64,000 bases of DNA from an uncultured Dokdonia sp. (GTDB lineage: Bacteria > Bacteroidota > Bacteroidia > Flavobacteriales > Flavobacteriaceae), in the NCBI RefSeq assembly GCF_947492535.1, contig NZ_CANLNH010000011.1:108382-172381 (forward strand), given 5' to 3'. Shown here one piece after another: positions 11,501 through 18,502 of this stretch. Position 1 is the first letter of the stretch. The number at the start of each line of letters is the position of its first letter. The position numbers were made by a program, and so were the translations under genes. The notes under the pieces are model-generated. The model was given only the letters and a program-made list of their open reading frames with translations, had not been told where the DNA came from and did not search any database.

Positions 11501-11580
11501 ACACTCTGAGCACTCATTATAATGTTACTTAATATAAAAATTAATGCAAGACTATTCTTAATAAGTCGTTTGATCTTCAT
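8503..11580 (-). CDS. SusC/RagA family TonB-linked outer membrane transporter
   Basis: A 1025-residue protein with a signal peptide ending near IIMSAQ, an N-terminal carboxypeptidase-regulatory-like domain (GKVTDKEGIPLPQATVQVKG, about 28-100), a TonB plug (RGTNTFGDGSPLFVVDGVF, about 115-230) and a long beta-barrel ending in aromatic Phe (GLQIEF). These are the hallmarks of SusC/RagA transporters, which import oligosaccharides with energy from TonB-ExbBD. Length is typical. It is the first gene of the minus-strand PUL run and follows the hybrid sensor gene on the same strand after about 150 bases that contain a repeated TAACACA element. Substrate is inferred from the linked GH5 enzyme. Confidence 0.96.
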   Translation of the reverse strand: MKIKRLIKNSLALIFILSNIIMSAQSVSGKVTDKEGIPLPQATVQVKGSENGVASDFDGNYQINNVTQGAILVFSYIGFETQEVNYTGQNEINIRLVIDAQGLDEITIVNYGRQRNTPVSVVKSKDLTEFPTTDIGQALQGRAAGVTVTNGGGPGTQTLIQIRGTNTFGDGSPLFVVDGVFTESINSIDPENIQKIDILKDAASLAIYGSRGTNGVVLITTKKGKAGVTYFSAKVSSGFQEFNQRYDVLNTEQYIRYLRELNSVTGQPGALEFPIAVVNDNPLFDGNGIDTDWQDEYFNIGNITNISANAGGGSEKARFNVSFSHLNQEGVYIETGFERTTFNVNSDVSVNDWLDLGQTLSAAYNETVVPESDGGRDPLFNILGSAPYIPVRNADGSFAGHNTLLDVNNSRNQIRIQDSQDNLNRFGSLIASAYAKIKLFDGLTLRSQFGFDGNISIQDNFRRAFEEVGGSFSNPNNFISNITNNFSQTVWTSTLAFDKSFGKHDMNISTAFEQTKVRLESTSASDVQQVSPELTEILSPNSRSTSFNFRENLNSILFIGGYEYDKRYTLSSSARRDTSSRFDTPFASDWFFSAGLGWNVSNESFFNIEAINNFKLRASIGQTGNNRTGNDVNIFLPTLGANLPTVLDNETVIGISPNNAANPFIRWETQVKQNYGLSLGFLNNKITFTYDYFSNVSEDLIIPVNLPSSSGIPGSSQQGDAVIRNVGDVEVTGMEFSLGYNDYEGDFQYNISANLTTSESIVRSLGGSGQPIERAILNPPFDIPLNRLSEGLPAFHFFGLVADGVYSTQEQIDAELPNNSQSAVPVLPGDVRFIDLNGDGQINFEDRDVIGNPNPDFTYAISFRATYKNWDLDILANGVQGVDALNSNIFFLQAQENVLNQGTEVIRRFRFEGDITDIPRFRFGSNINNTISTRYIEDASFLRLRNVTIGYTFDQKKLNNLLNGALKKVRLYAQAQNIVTLTNYSGFDPEIAPFYNAQGLVDGLGIDRSAQPRPFTFLSGLQIEF

Positions 11581-11653
11581 AATTGATTTGTGTTATTTTG
11601 AATTCAGTAAACACATTAAGTTTTTGTGTTTTATTAAGAAACCAAATTACTTC

Positions 11654-11678
11654 TAACACATAGAAATCAATTAACACA
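11654..11678 (-). promoter_or_regulatory. Candidate operator upstream of susC
   Basis: TAACACA occurs at 11654-11660 and again at 11672-11678, a direct repeat with an 18-base period, 75-100 bases upstream of the SusC start. On the transcribed strand it reads TGTGTTA twice. Direct repeats about two helical turns apart suit an AraC-type dimer such as the adjacent hybrid regulator. Inferred only. Confidence 0.3.
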
Positions 11679-11731
11679 GATGTTGAATTATTAAAAAAAA
11701 TGATGCGCTTTTGTAAAGATTAGCAAGAAAC

Positions 11732-14700
11732 CTAAAGGGATTGATCGTTTTTAGAATCACTAATTTGAATTTCTTCTTTAGTAGGTAAATAACCAAACTC
11801 TTTTTTAAAGCATTTAGTAAAATAAGATGGAGAAGAAAATCCAACCTTATAAGTGACCTCACTTACATTATAATTATTTGAAGATTGTAATAATTCTTTA
11901 GCCTTTTCAAGTCGTATCTTACGTAAAAATTCATTTGCTGATAAGTCTGTTAAAACTTTGATTTTTCGATAAAGCTGACTTCTACTTAATCTAAGTTGGC
12001 TTGCTAAATTTTCAACATTTAGATTAGGATCTTGTATATTTTCTTGAATAAGGTATAGTACTCTTTTTAAAAATTTGTCATCTAAAGAAGTATGATTTAT
12101 TTTAGATTTTATAGTATCGCCTTTGTTAAGCTTATCAAAAATAACCCTACGACTAATTATCATTTGATTTATCATTGCTTTTAGGAGGTCCATTGTAAAA
12201 GGCTTACCCAAATAACCATCAGCTCCAGAATCAACCCCTTTTATCCTATCTTCAACCATGATTTTTGAAGTTAACATGATAAGAGGAATATGACTTGTAG
12301 CTAAATTATTTTTTATTTTACTACATAACTCTAACCCATCCATAAAAGGCATTACAACATCAGTTATAATTAGATCTGGTTGTTTTTCTAATGCAATGTC
12401 ATATCCTATTTTTCCATTAGACGCCACTAAAGTAGTATACAATACGCCGAGTTCTTCTTTAATATATTCTTGAAGTTCAATATTATCTTCAACAATTAAA
12501 ACTGTATATTCTTTTTTTATAGAAGATATATCTTTCTTTATTAATTGGTTAGTTTTATCAGGACTTATCTCAGTAAATTTTTCTAATTCTGATACGATAT
12601 TTTTATCCTTTTCAGAATCAATCATAGTAGTTTCAAAAGAGTTTTGATTTGCTATTGGAAATGTCATGATAAATTTTGCTCCTTTGCCTATTTCACTTTC
12701 TACCTCAATCTTTCCTTTATGAAAAATCATATAATTTTTTACCATTTCTAGTCCAATTCCTGTGCTTCCATAGTAATCTTTATTTAGTGTGCTTACTTGA
12801 TAGAATCGCTTAAAAATTTGTTTGTATTCTTTTTGATCTATCCCTGGACCACTATCCTTCACTGAAACTTCAAAGAAATCTAAATGATTGTCATCATCAC
12901 CTTCATCTTTATTCTTTTTTTCTTCTAAAGCAATTTTTATTTCTCCTCCATCTGGTGTTACTTTGAAAGCATTTGATAATATATTAAATATAATTTTTTC
13001 AAACATACTTGAATCAACCCAAGCCCAAAGTTCATTTAAGGAAGTATTAAACGTTAAGTCAATACTCCTTTTATTGCCTTCTTCTTCAAAAAAAGCTTTT
13101 ATCTCTTTTAATGTCTTTACAATTTCAATCTCTTTAAGCTTAACCTGAACTTTATTTGATTGAAGCTTTCTAAAATCCATTAACTCATTAATAAGTCTAG
13201 ATAGTCTATCCGAGTTTTTATGAATAATTTGAAGTTTATTATTAACCTTTGAGGGTAGTTCTAAATTTTTAGCTTTTATTAAATCCTTTATAGGATTAAT
13301 AATCAATGTTAAAGGAGTTCTAAATTCGTGAGATATATTCGTGAAAAATTGCAGTTTAGCTGCATGTAATTCTTCTTCTTGTATTCTTTTATTTCGCTCA
13401 AATAAAACAATTTGCTTTTCTCTGAATCTCTTTTTTGAAAATAGATAAACACCTATACTAAATAGCATAGCAAATAAAACATAGCAAGTATATGCTATAG
13501 TACTCTTCCACCAAGGCGGTATTACCAGAATATGTAATTTTAATGGATTTTGAGTCCATATACCATCATTATTTGATGCCTTCACTTTAAATGTGTACTC
13601 TCCTGGACGTAAACTTGTATATGTAACACTTTTGGAATTACCAACAAAATTCCATTGTGTATCAAACCCCTCTAGAAAATAGGCATATTCATTTTTTTCT
13701 GCTCTTGTATAATTAACACCTATATAATCTATAGAAAAAACGTTTTGATTATGAGTAAGTTCTATTGTATCAGTTTCAGAAATACTTTTCTTGAGTATTC
13801 CTCCTTTATCATTAGGCATTACAGATTCATTAAATAATTTAAAATCAGTAAAGTGCAATGTTGGTTCAATCTTATTGGTTTTATAACTCTCCGGTTCAAT
13901 GTAATTTACACCTAACTGATTCCCAAAATAAAGTGTTCCTGATTGTCCTTTGGCTAAAGCTCCATTATGAAAGTAATGACTTAAAAGGCCGTCATCTACT
14001 GTAAAATTTGTAACACTATTATCAAGCATACTGAATTTTGTGATACCTAAACTCCCAGATATCCATAAATTGTTTTGATCGTCTTCGATAATTCCATTTA
14101 CAGAAGTTTCTTCGATATCTTGAAATGCATTTTGATTATAAAATTTATCATTACTACGTTCATATCTAAAAAGCCCAGCTCCATCAGTTCCAATCCATAT
14201 AGTGGAATCATGTGCTTCATAAAGAGATAGGATGTTATGAAGACTTGGGTGGCTTTTTTGCGCCATCTCCATTTTAGATCTCATGTTTTCTACATAGAAT
14301 TTTGAATTTCCTAGATCTTTAACTCTAAAAAGTCCGCTTGGAGTACCTACCCATAGCTCATCTTCAGAATCGACAATTATAGATTTTACATCACTATTTA
14401 TCAAACCGCTTGTAGTAAAAGATTCTGAGTCACAATAATTAAAAGAATTACTTTTTGGATCGTAGTAATGCAACCCCTTAAGAAATGAAGCCATCCATAT
14501 ACGTCCTTTACTATCTTCAGCAAATCCTCTTATACTGTTCGTTTTAAGATCACCATTAGTAGTTGTTTTATTAAAATGGATGAATTCTTTCGTGCCTTGT
14601 TTCAAAAAATAAATACCGTTATTCCAAGTACCTATCCAAAAATCATTATTACTATCTAAAAACATAGATTCGACACCTATATTTGATTCAAAACCACTAT

Positions 14701-15922
14701 AAATTTTATCTCCTCCATTAATATTTTCAAAGTTATCTGTTACAGGATCATAAATATCAACCCCATTAAATGACGAAATCCATAGGCGTCCTTGACCATC
14801 TCTCGTTAATCCTGTAATTTGAGGTGATTCAAGTGAATTCATTTCATTTACTATACCTTCAATTGATCCAAATTTATTATATAATGAATCATAGACATCA
14901 ACTCCCTGATTATAGTACCCTAACCAGATTCTTCCTTCTTTATCTAAGAAAATAGACCATATAGATTCGCTCTTAATACTATCTTTATAAATATTGTTTT
15001 CCGTATAATGATGAATAATTTCACCTTGATTGTTTATAACCAATAATCCATCATTTTCTGTCCCCAAAAGAATTTTACCTTCAACTTCAGTAAAACAAAA
15101 TATCTTTTCAGTAGTGATTGGAAAAGATTCAATATTTTCATTTTCCGATTCTAATGATATTTTTAGAAGACCTGAGTTCCAAGTTCCTATCCATAAGTTG
15201 TTATCACTATCCCGGTGTAAGGACTCAATATTACTTTTTATTTTTTTGAGATTTTCTGATGAGGCTTCGCTATTTTTATATGAACTTAGCATATTACTTT
15301 GGGAGTCATATTTCATTAATCCCAAGGAAGTCCCAGCAAACAATTCGCCATTAAGTCCAAGTTCGAAAGAATTGAAAAAGAAATAGACATTTTCAAGCTC
15401 AGGAGAGTTCTTGATTGTAGAGATACTATAATTCTCTGTATTAATTTTTAATAGCTGGTTAGCATACGTTCCAACAATAAGATCTCCATTAGTATCCTCT
15501 ATTAATGCTGTTACGGTAAAGTAATCATTATTTGTACTTGGCAGTTGTTCAAAACGTCTAAAAGTTTTTTGTGATCTATCAAATAAATTTAACCCTGTAT
15601 CTGTTCCTACCCATAATCTTTTTTTACTGTCAAGATACAATGCAAGTATCTGATTGCTATTGATGGAAGTACTGTCGTCCCAAGTTTGTTTATAGGATAC
15701 ATAATTAGTCCCGTCATACCTATAAAGCCCAGAACCTCTTGTACCAATCCAAATAAATCCTTGATCATCTTGTAGTATAGCAGAGATTGCTTTTTTGGGG
15801 ATTCCCTCCTTTATTGGAACAAATTTTAAATTTTTAAAATCAGTTTGAGCCCTAATTGATAAAACACAATATAATAAGAGGATAAAAGAAATACTATATT
15901 TTAGATTACACCTATACCACAC
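11732..15922 (-). CDS. Hybrid two-component system sensor/AraC regulator of the PUL
   Basis: A 1396-residue single-chain sensor and transcription factor. Order: N-terminal signal/anchor; two seven-bladed Reg_prop propellers (repeats like GFIWIGTRGSGLYRYDG and RIWLGYYNQGVDVYD) to about residue 720; a Y_Y_Y domain (FLEGFDTQWNFVG); one membrane helix; histidine kinase dimerisation box (ISHEFRTPLTL); HATPase (NAFKVTPDGGEI, GPGID, GSTGIGLEMV); receiver (IVEDN, phospho-acceptor Asp in LIITDVVMPFMDG); and a C-terminal AraC HTH (SRSQLYRKIKVLTD, SPSYFTKCFKKEFG). Such HTCS proteins bind oligosaccharides in the periplasm and activate their own PUL. It lies between the susC-led genes and the divergent lipoproteins, so it could control both. 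All catalytic motifs look intact. Confidence 0.96.
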   Translation of the reverse strand: MWYRCNLKYSISFILLLYCVLSIRAQTDFKNLKFVPIKEGIPKKAISAILQDDQGFIWIGTRGSGLYRYDGTNYVSYKQTWDDSTSINSNQILALYLDSKKRLWVGTDTGLNLFDRSQKTFRRFEQLPSTNNDYFTVTALIEDTNGDLIVGTYANQLLKINTENYSISTIKNSPELENVYFFFNSFELGLNGELFAGTSLGLMKYDSQSNMLSSYKNSEASSENLKKIKSNIESLHRDSDNNLWIGTWNSGLLKISLESENENIESFPITTEKIFCFTEVEGKILLGTENDGLLVINNQGEIIHHYTENNIYKDSIKSESIWSIFLDKEGRIWLGYYNQGVDVYDSLYNKFGSIEGIVNEMNSLESPQITGLTRDGQGRLWISSFNGVDIYDPVTDNFENINGGDKIYSGFESNIGVESMFLDSNNDFWIGTWNNGIYFLKQGTKEFIHFNKTTTNGDLKTNSIRGFAEDSKGRIWMASFLKGLHYYDPKSNSFNYCDSESFTTSGLINSDVKSIIVDSEDELWVGTPSGLFRVKDLGNSKFYVENMRSKMEMAQKSHPSLHNILSLYEAHDSTIWIGTDGAGLFRYERSNDKFYNQNAFQDIEETSVNGIIEDDQNNLWISGSLGITKFSMLDNSVTNFTVDDGLLSHYFHNGALAKGQSGTLYFGNQLGVNYIEPESYKTNKIEPTLHFTDFKLFNESVMPNDKGGILKKSISETDTIELTHNQNVFSIDYIGVNYTRAEKNEYAYFLEGFDTQWNFVGNSKSVTYTSLRPGEYTFKVKASNNDGIWTQNPLKLHILVIPPWWKSTIAYTCYVLFAMLFSIGVYLFSKKRFREKQIVLFERNKRIQEEELHAAKLQFFTNISHEFRTPLTLIINPIKDLIKAKNLELPSKVNNKLQIIHKNSDRLSRLINELMDFRKLQSNKVQVKLKEIEIVKTLKEIKAFFEEEGNKRSIDLTFNTSLNELWAWVDSSMFEKIIFNILSNAFKVTPDGGEIKIALEEKKNKDEGDDDNHLDFFEVSVKDSGPGIDQKEYKQIFKRFYQVSTLNKDYYGSTGIGLEMVKNYMIFHKGKIEVESEIGKGAKFIMTFPIANQNSFETTMIDSEKDKNIVSELEKFTEISPDKTNQLIKKDISSIKKEYTVLIVEDNIELQEYIKEELGVLYTTLVASNGKIGYDIALEKQPDLIITDVVMPFMDGLELCSKIKNNLATSHIPLIMLTSKIMVEDRIKGVDSGADGYLGKPFTMDLLKAMINQMIISRRVIFDKLNKGDTIKSKINHTSLDDKFLKRVLYLIQENIQDPNLNVENLASQLRLSRSQLYRKIKVLTDLSANEFLRKIRLEKAKELLQSSNNYNVSEVTYKVGFSSPSYFTKCFKKEFGYLPTKEEIQISDSKNDQSL

Positions 15923-16241
15923 CTTAACAAGTTTTAAATATTCCTTTTCATAAAAATAAAATTAACCAGTAGTTTACTTTAAAAAGGCTATAGAGTAACC
16001 CATTTATTTAAATACAAGCTAACTAATTTAAGACAAATTCTATTATAAAAAAAAAACGTCTTATCTATATGATCCCGTCTATTTATTTTCAAACAGAAAA
16101 GGCAATATTCAAGTGTTGTTTCAAAAATTATTTCAACTATTTATGTAGCATAAATAATACTAATGTTGCAATCGTATTGATAAAAGTCCATTAAAAACCT
16201 TTCTTTACTACTTTAACATAAATATATAATAATTTGAAAAT
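15923..16241. other. Intergenic region between divergent PUL genes
   Basis: About 320 AT-rich bases separate the start of the hybrid regulator (minus) from the first lipoprotein (plus). It must hold promoters for both directions, but I could not identify a convincing TTTG/TAnnTTTG pair. No gene or strong hairpin is seen. Confidence 0.6.
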
Positions 16242-16616
16242 ATGAAAAGATTTTTAAAAGTTGTTATTACTGCTTTATTTCTATTTCTTTTGTCTGTTTC
16301 CTGTGAAGATGACGATACACTTTCAGTTGTTTTTCTCAATGAAATACCCGCTGCAAGTAACTTAGATGCCACTATTGAAATTCTTGATGGTAATAGTAGA
16401 GCTGTAACCGTTACTCCATCTGCAGATGGAGCTGCAGCATTCAATATTTTCTTTGGAGAATCTACTGATGAAACTCCTATTACTATAGGGATATTAGATA
16501 GTGCAACTCACGTATATCAAAATGAAGGGACTTATGTTATTGAAATACAGGCAATTTCTCCTAGTGACATAACTACTTCTATTTTCTTTTCTGTAGATAT
16601 AGTGATTGAAGACTAA
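16242..16616 (+). CDS. Small unrecognised lipoprotein next to the PUL
   Basis: A 124-residue protein with a classic lipoprotein signal (MKRFLKVV..., lipobox near LSVSC, Cys22) followed by an acidic EDDDT stretch. The rest is predicted beta-rich and resembles a single PKD/Ig-like domain (TVTPSADGAAAFNIFFGES ... YVIEIQAIS), a layout often seen in surface glycan-binding proteins of laminarin or mixed-linkage glucan PULs. It starts divergently from the hybrid regulator and is followed in 97 bases by a larger PKD lipoprotein, so the two probably form an operon. No catalytic motif. It may be a truncated relative of its downstream neighbour; function is inferred from context. Confidence 0.8.
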   Translation: MKRFLKVVITALFLFLLSVSCEDDDTLSVVFLNEIPAASNLDATIEILDGNSRAVTVTPSADGAAAFNIFFGESTDETPITIGILDSATHVYQNEGTYVIEIQAISPSDITTSIFFSVDIVIED

Positions 16617-16713
16617 CTAAATTTTATTCATAATAGAAAGAAAAATACGTATTAGTGCAATAGACATGTTGTATCGCTAATTCTAACTATGATATCAATA
16701 CAAATTAAATTTT

Positions 16714-18216
16714 ATGAAAACTAAACTAAACTTTTTTATGCCAAGGATGATATTATTAGTTCTTGTGCCTTTTATGTGCCTCGTAGGTTCTTGTGGAAGT
16801 GATGACAATAATGAAATGTCCGAACCTGAAATAGGGCCAGTAACAGTTTCATTTACTGCTTCGACTCCAATTGTCATTAATGAAGGTACGAGTGCTGAAG
16901 TGACTTTTTCTAATACGTCTACAGGTAATAGTCCTCGTTATTTTTGGGCATTTGGAGAACAAGCGATCCCCCTTGCTGTAGAAGTTGTGAATAGGGCAGA
17001 TCAGACTATAGTTTACCCCCTAATAGAAGAAGAACAAACCGTTGAAGTAGTATTAGAAGCACGAGATAATAATGGAAATGTTTTAGGAACAGCTACAAAT
17101 ACAATTACAATTCCTGCTTCTGAAGTAATGGAAGAGGAAGAAGAGGAAGAAGAACTCAATTGTAGTGATATTATTTTTCCAAATCCAATAAGATTTGAAA
17201 ATGGAGAAGAATTCTTCACATTTGGAGGTGCATCTTTTGCTTTAGTACCAAATCCAAGTCAGACAGGAGATAATCCTAACGATACAATGGTAGGCCAAAT
17301 TACAAATTCGGGAGCTGCTTTTGAAGGCTCAGGTATTTCACTTGATCCCCCTACAGATTTTAGTGGAGATGATAAAAGAGTAAGACTATTATTGTTTTCA
17401 AATGTTGAAGTTCCTATAGCACTCCAATTCGTAGAAGGAGTAAATGGAGTACGAGGAGTTGAAGCATTTGCAACTCATACAGGTTCAGGATGGGAAGAAA
17501 TTATTTTAGATTATACAAATGCAACCACTGTATTTTTAAGTCCTGACGATCCAGGAGGGGAGCCTTTAGTTCCAGATGGACAATATGGACAAATTGTATT
17601 ATTCATTGATGGCCCTGGTACAACTGCTGGTGACTTCTTTATAGATGATATTGGATTTTGTGACGCTAATTCTGGCGGAGATGATCCAGATGGTGATGAT
17701 CCAGGAGACGATCCAGTAGAGCCTGTCTTTGCAAATCCAATAACTTTTGAAAATGGAGAAGAGTTTTTCACATTTGGAGGTGTATCTTTTGCTATAGTAC
17801 CAAATCCAAGTCAAACGGGAGATAATCCTAATGATACAATGGTAGGTCAAATCACCAACTCAGGAGTTGCCTTTGAAGGTTCAGGTATTGATCTTAATCC
17901 CGCAGCAAATTTTACTACAGATAATAAATTAGTCTCAGTATTATTCTTCTCAAATGTAGAAGTCCCTTTAGCTTTACAATTTGTACAAGGAGTAAATGGA
18001 GAGCGAGAAGTTGAAACTTTTGCTACGCATACAGGCTCAGGATGGGAAGAAGTTGTTTTCGATTATAATAATGCAACTACCGTATTCCTAAGTCCAGATG
18101 ATCCAGGAGGTGAACCTTTAGTTCCAAGTGGAGAGTATGGACAAATTGTACTATTTATTGATGGTCCCGGCACAACTTCTGGTGATTTCTTTATAGATGA
18201 TATTGGCGTTGATTAA
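16714..18216 (+). CDS. Surface lipoprotein with PKD domain and duplicated putative glycan-binding module
   Basis: A 500-residue lipoprotein: signal peptide, lipobox LVGSC (about Cys27), a PKD/Ig-like domain (about 40-145, ending in an EEEEEEEE acidic linker), then two near-identical modules of about 160 residues (about 157-315 and 341-500) joined by a DPDGDDPGDDP linker. Each module begins NPI-FENGEEFFTFGG and ends DFFIDDIG, a beta-sandwich pattern like carbohydrate-binding modules, with no catalytic residues. The duplication is obvious in DNA: 17182-17659 and 17734-18211, period 552 bases. Context beside the hybrid regulator and SusC/D suggests an outer-surface glycan-binding protein (SGBP). 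Binding specificity is unknown. Confidence 0.88.
   Translation: MKTKLNFFMPRMILLVLVPFMCLVGSCGSDDNNEMSEPEIGPVTVSFTASTPIVINEGTSAEVTFSNTSTGNSPRYFWAFGEQAIPLAVEVVNRADQTIVYPLIEEEQTVEVVLEARDNNGNVLGTATNTITIPASEVMEEEEEEEELNCSDIIFPNPIRFENGEEFFTFGGASFALVPNPSQTGDNPNDTMVGQITNSGAAFEGSGISLDPPTDFSGDDKRVRLLLFSNVEVPIALQFVEGVNGVRGVEAFATHTGSGWEEIILDYTNATTVFLSPDDPGGEPLVPDGQYGQIVLFIDGPGTTAGDFFIDDIGFCDANSGGDDPDGDDPGDDPVEPVFANPITFENGEEFFTFGGVSFAIVPNPSQTGDNPNDTMVGQITNSGVAFEGSGIDLNPAANFTTDNKLVSVLFFSNVEVPLALQFVQGVNGEREVETFATHTGSGWEEVVFDYNNATTVFLSPDDPGGEPLVPSGEYGQIVLFIDGPGTTSGDFFIDDIGVD
17182..18211 (+). repeat. Tandem intragenic duplication (two 478-base copies, period 552)
   Basis: Copy 1 is 17182-17659 and copy 2 is 17734-18211. 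They keep high base identity, including many synonymous positions, with a short GAT-rich linker between them. The duplication is probably recent or kept uniform by gene conversion. Confidence 0.9.
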
Positions 18217-18247
18217 TTAATCAACAATTAACATATATTCCTAATTA

Positions 18248-18290
18248 AAAACTGAGACTGTTATAAATAAACAGTCTCAGTTTTATTTTA
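18248..18290 (+). terminator. Rho-independent terminator after PKD lipoprotein
   Basis: AAAACTGAGACTGTT at 18248-18262 pairs perfectly with AACAGTCTCAGTTTT at 18270-18284, giving a 15-pair stem with a 7-base loop and a T-rich tail. Confidence 0.9.
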
Positions 18291-18352
18291 TAACAGACAT
18301 ACTAATATATATTTGACTATAAGCGATTTATTATTTTTTATCTTACTATATA

Positions 18353-18368
18353 CGCTTTCGCGAAAGCG
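18353..18368. repeat. Perfect CGCTTTCGCGAAAGCG palindrome, intergenic
   Basis: Perfect 16-base copy, extended to TATACGCTTTCGCGAAAGCGTATA, in the gap before the M16 peptidase gene. Confidence 0.95.
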
Positions 18369-18502
18369 TATAAAACAATGGTCGTAATGTTTTAATAGAT
18401 TTCTTTAAAATTTTATACATTTTTTCACGTTAACAATACTACTTATAAACTAACTTTATAGTTTAAACAGTATAATCATCATTTATTCACTAAACCTAAA
18501 AA

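Noticed and set aside
17182..18211. The duplicated lipoprotein module as evidence of a mobile element
   Set aside because: The repeats are within one gene and in frame; unequal crossover is enough to explain them.
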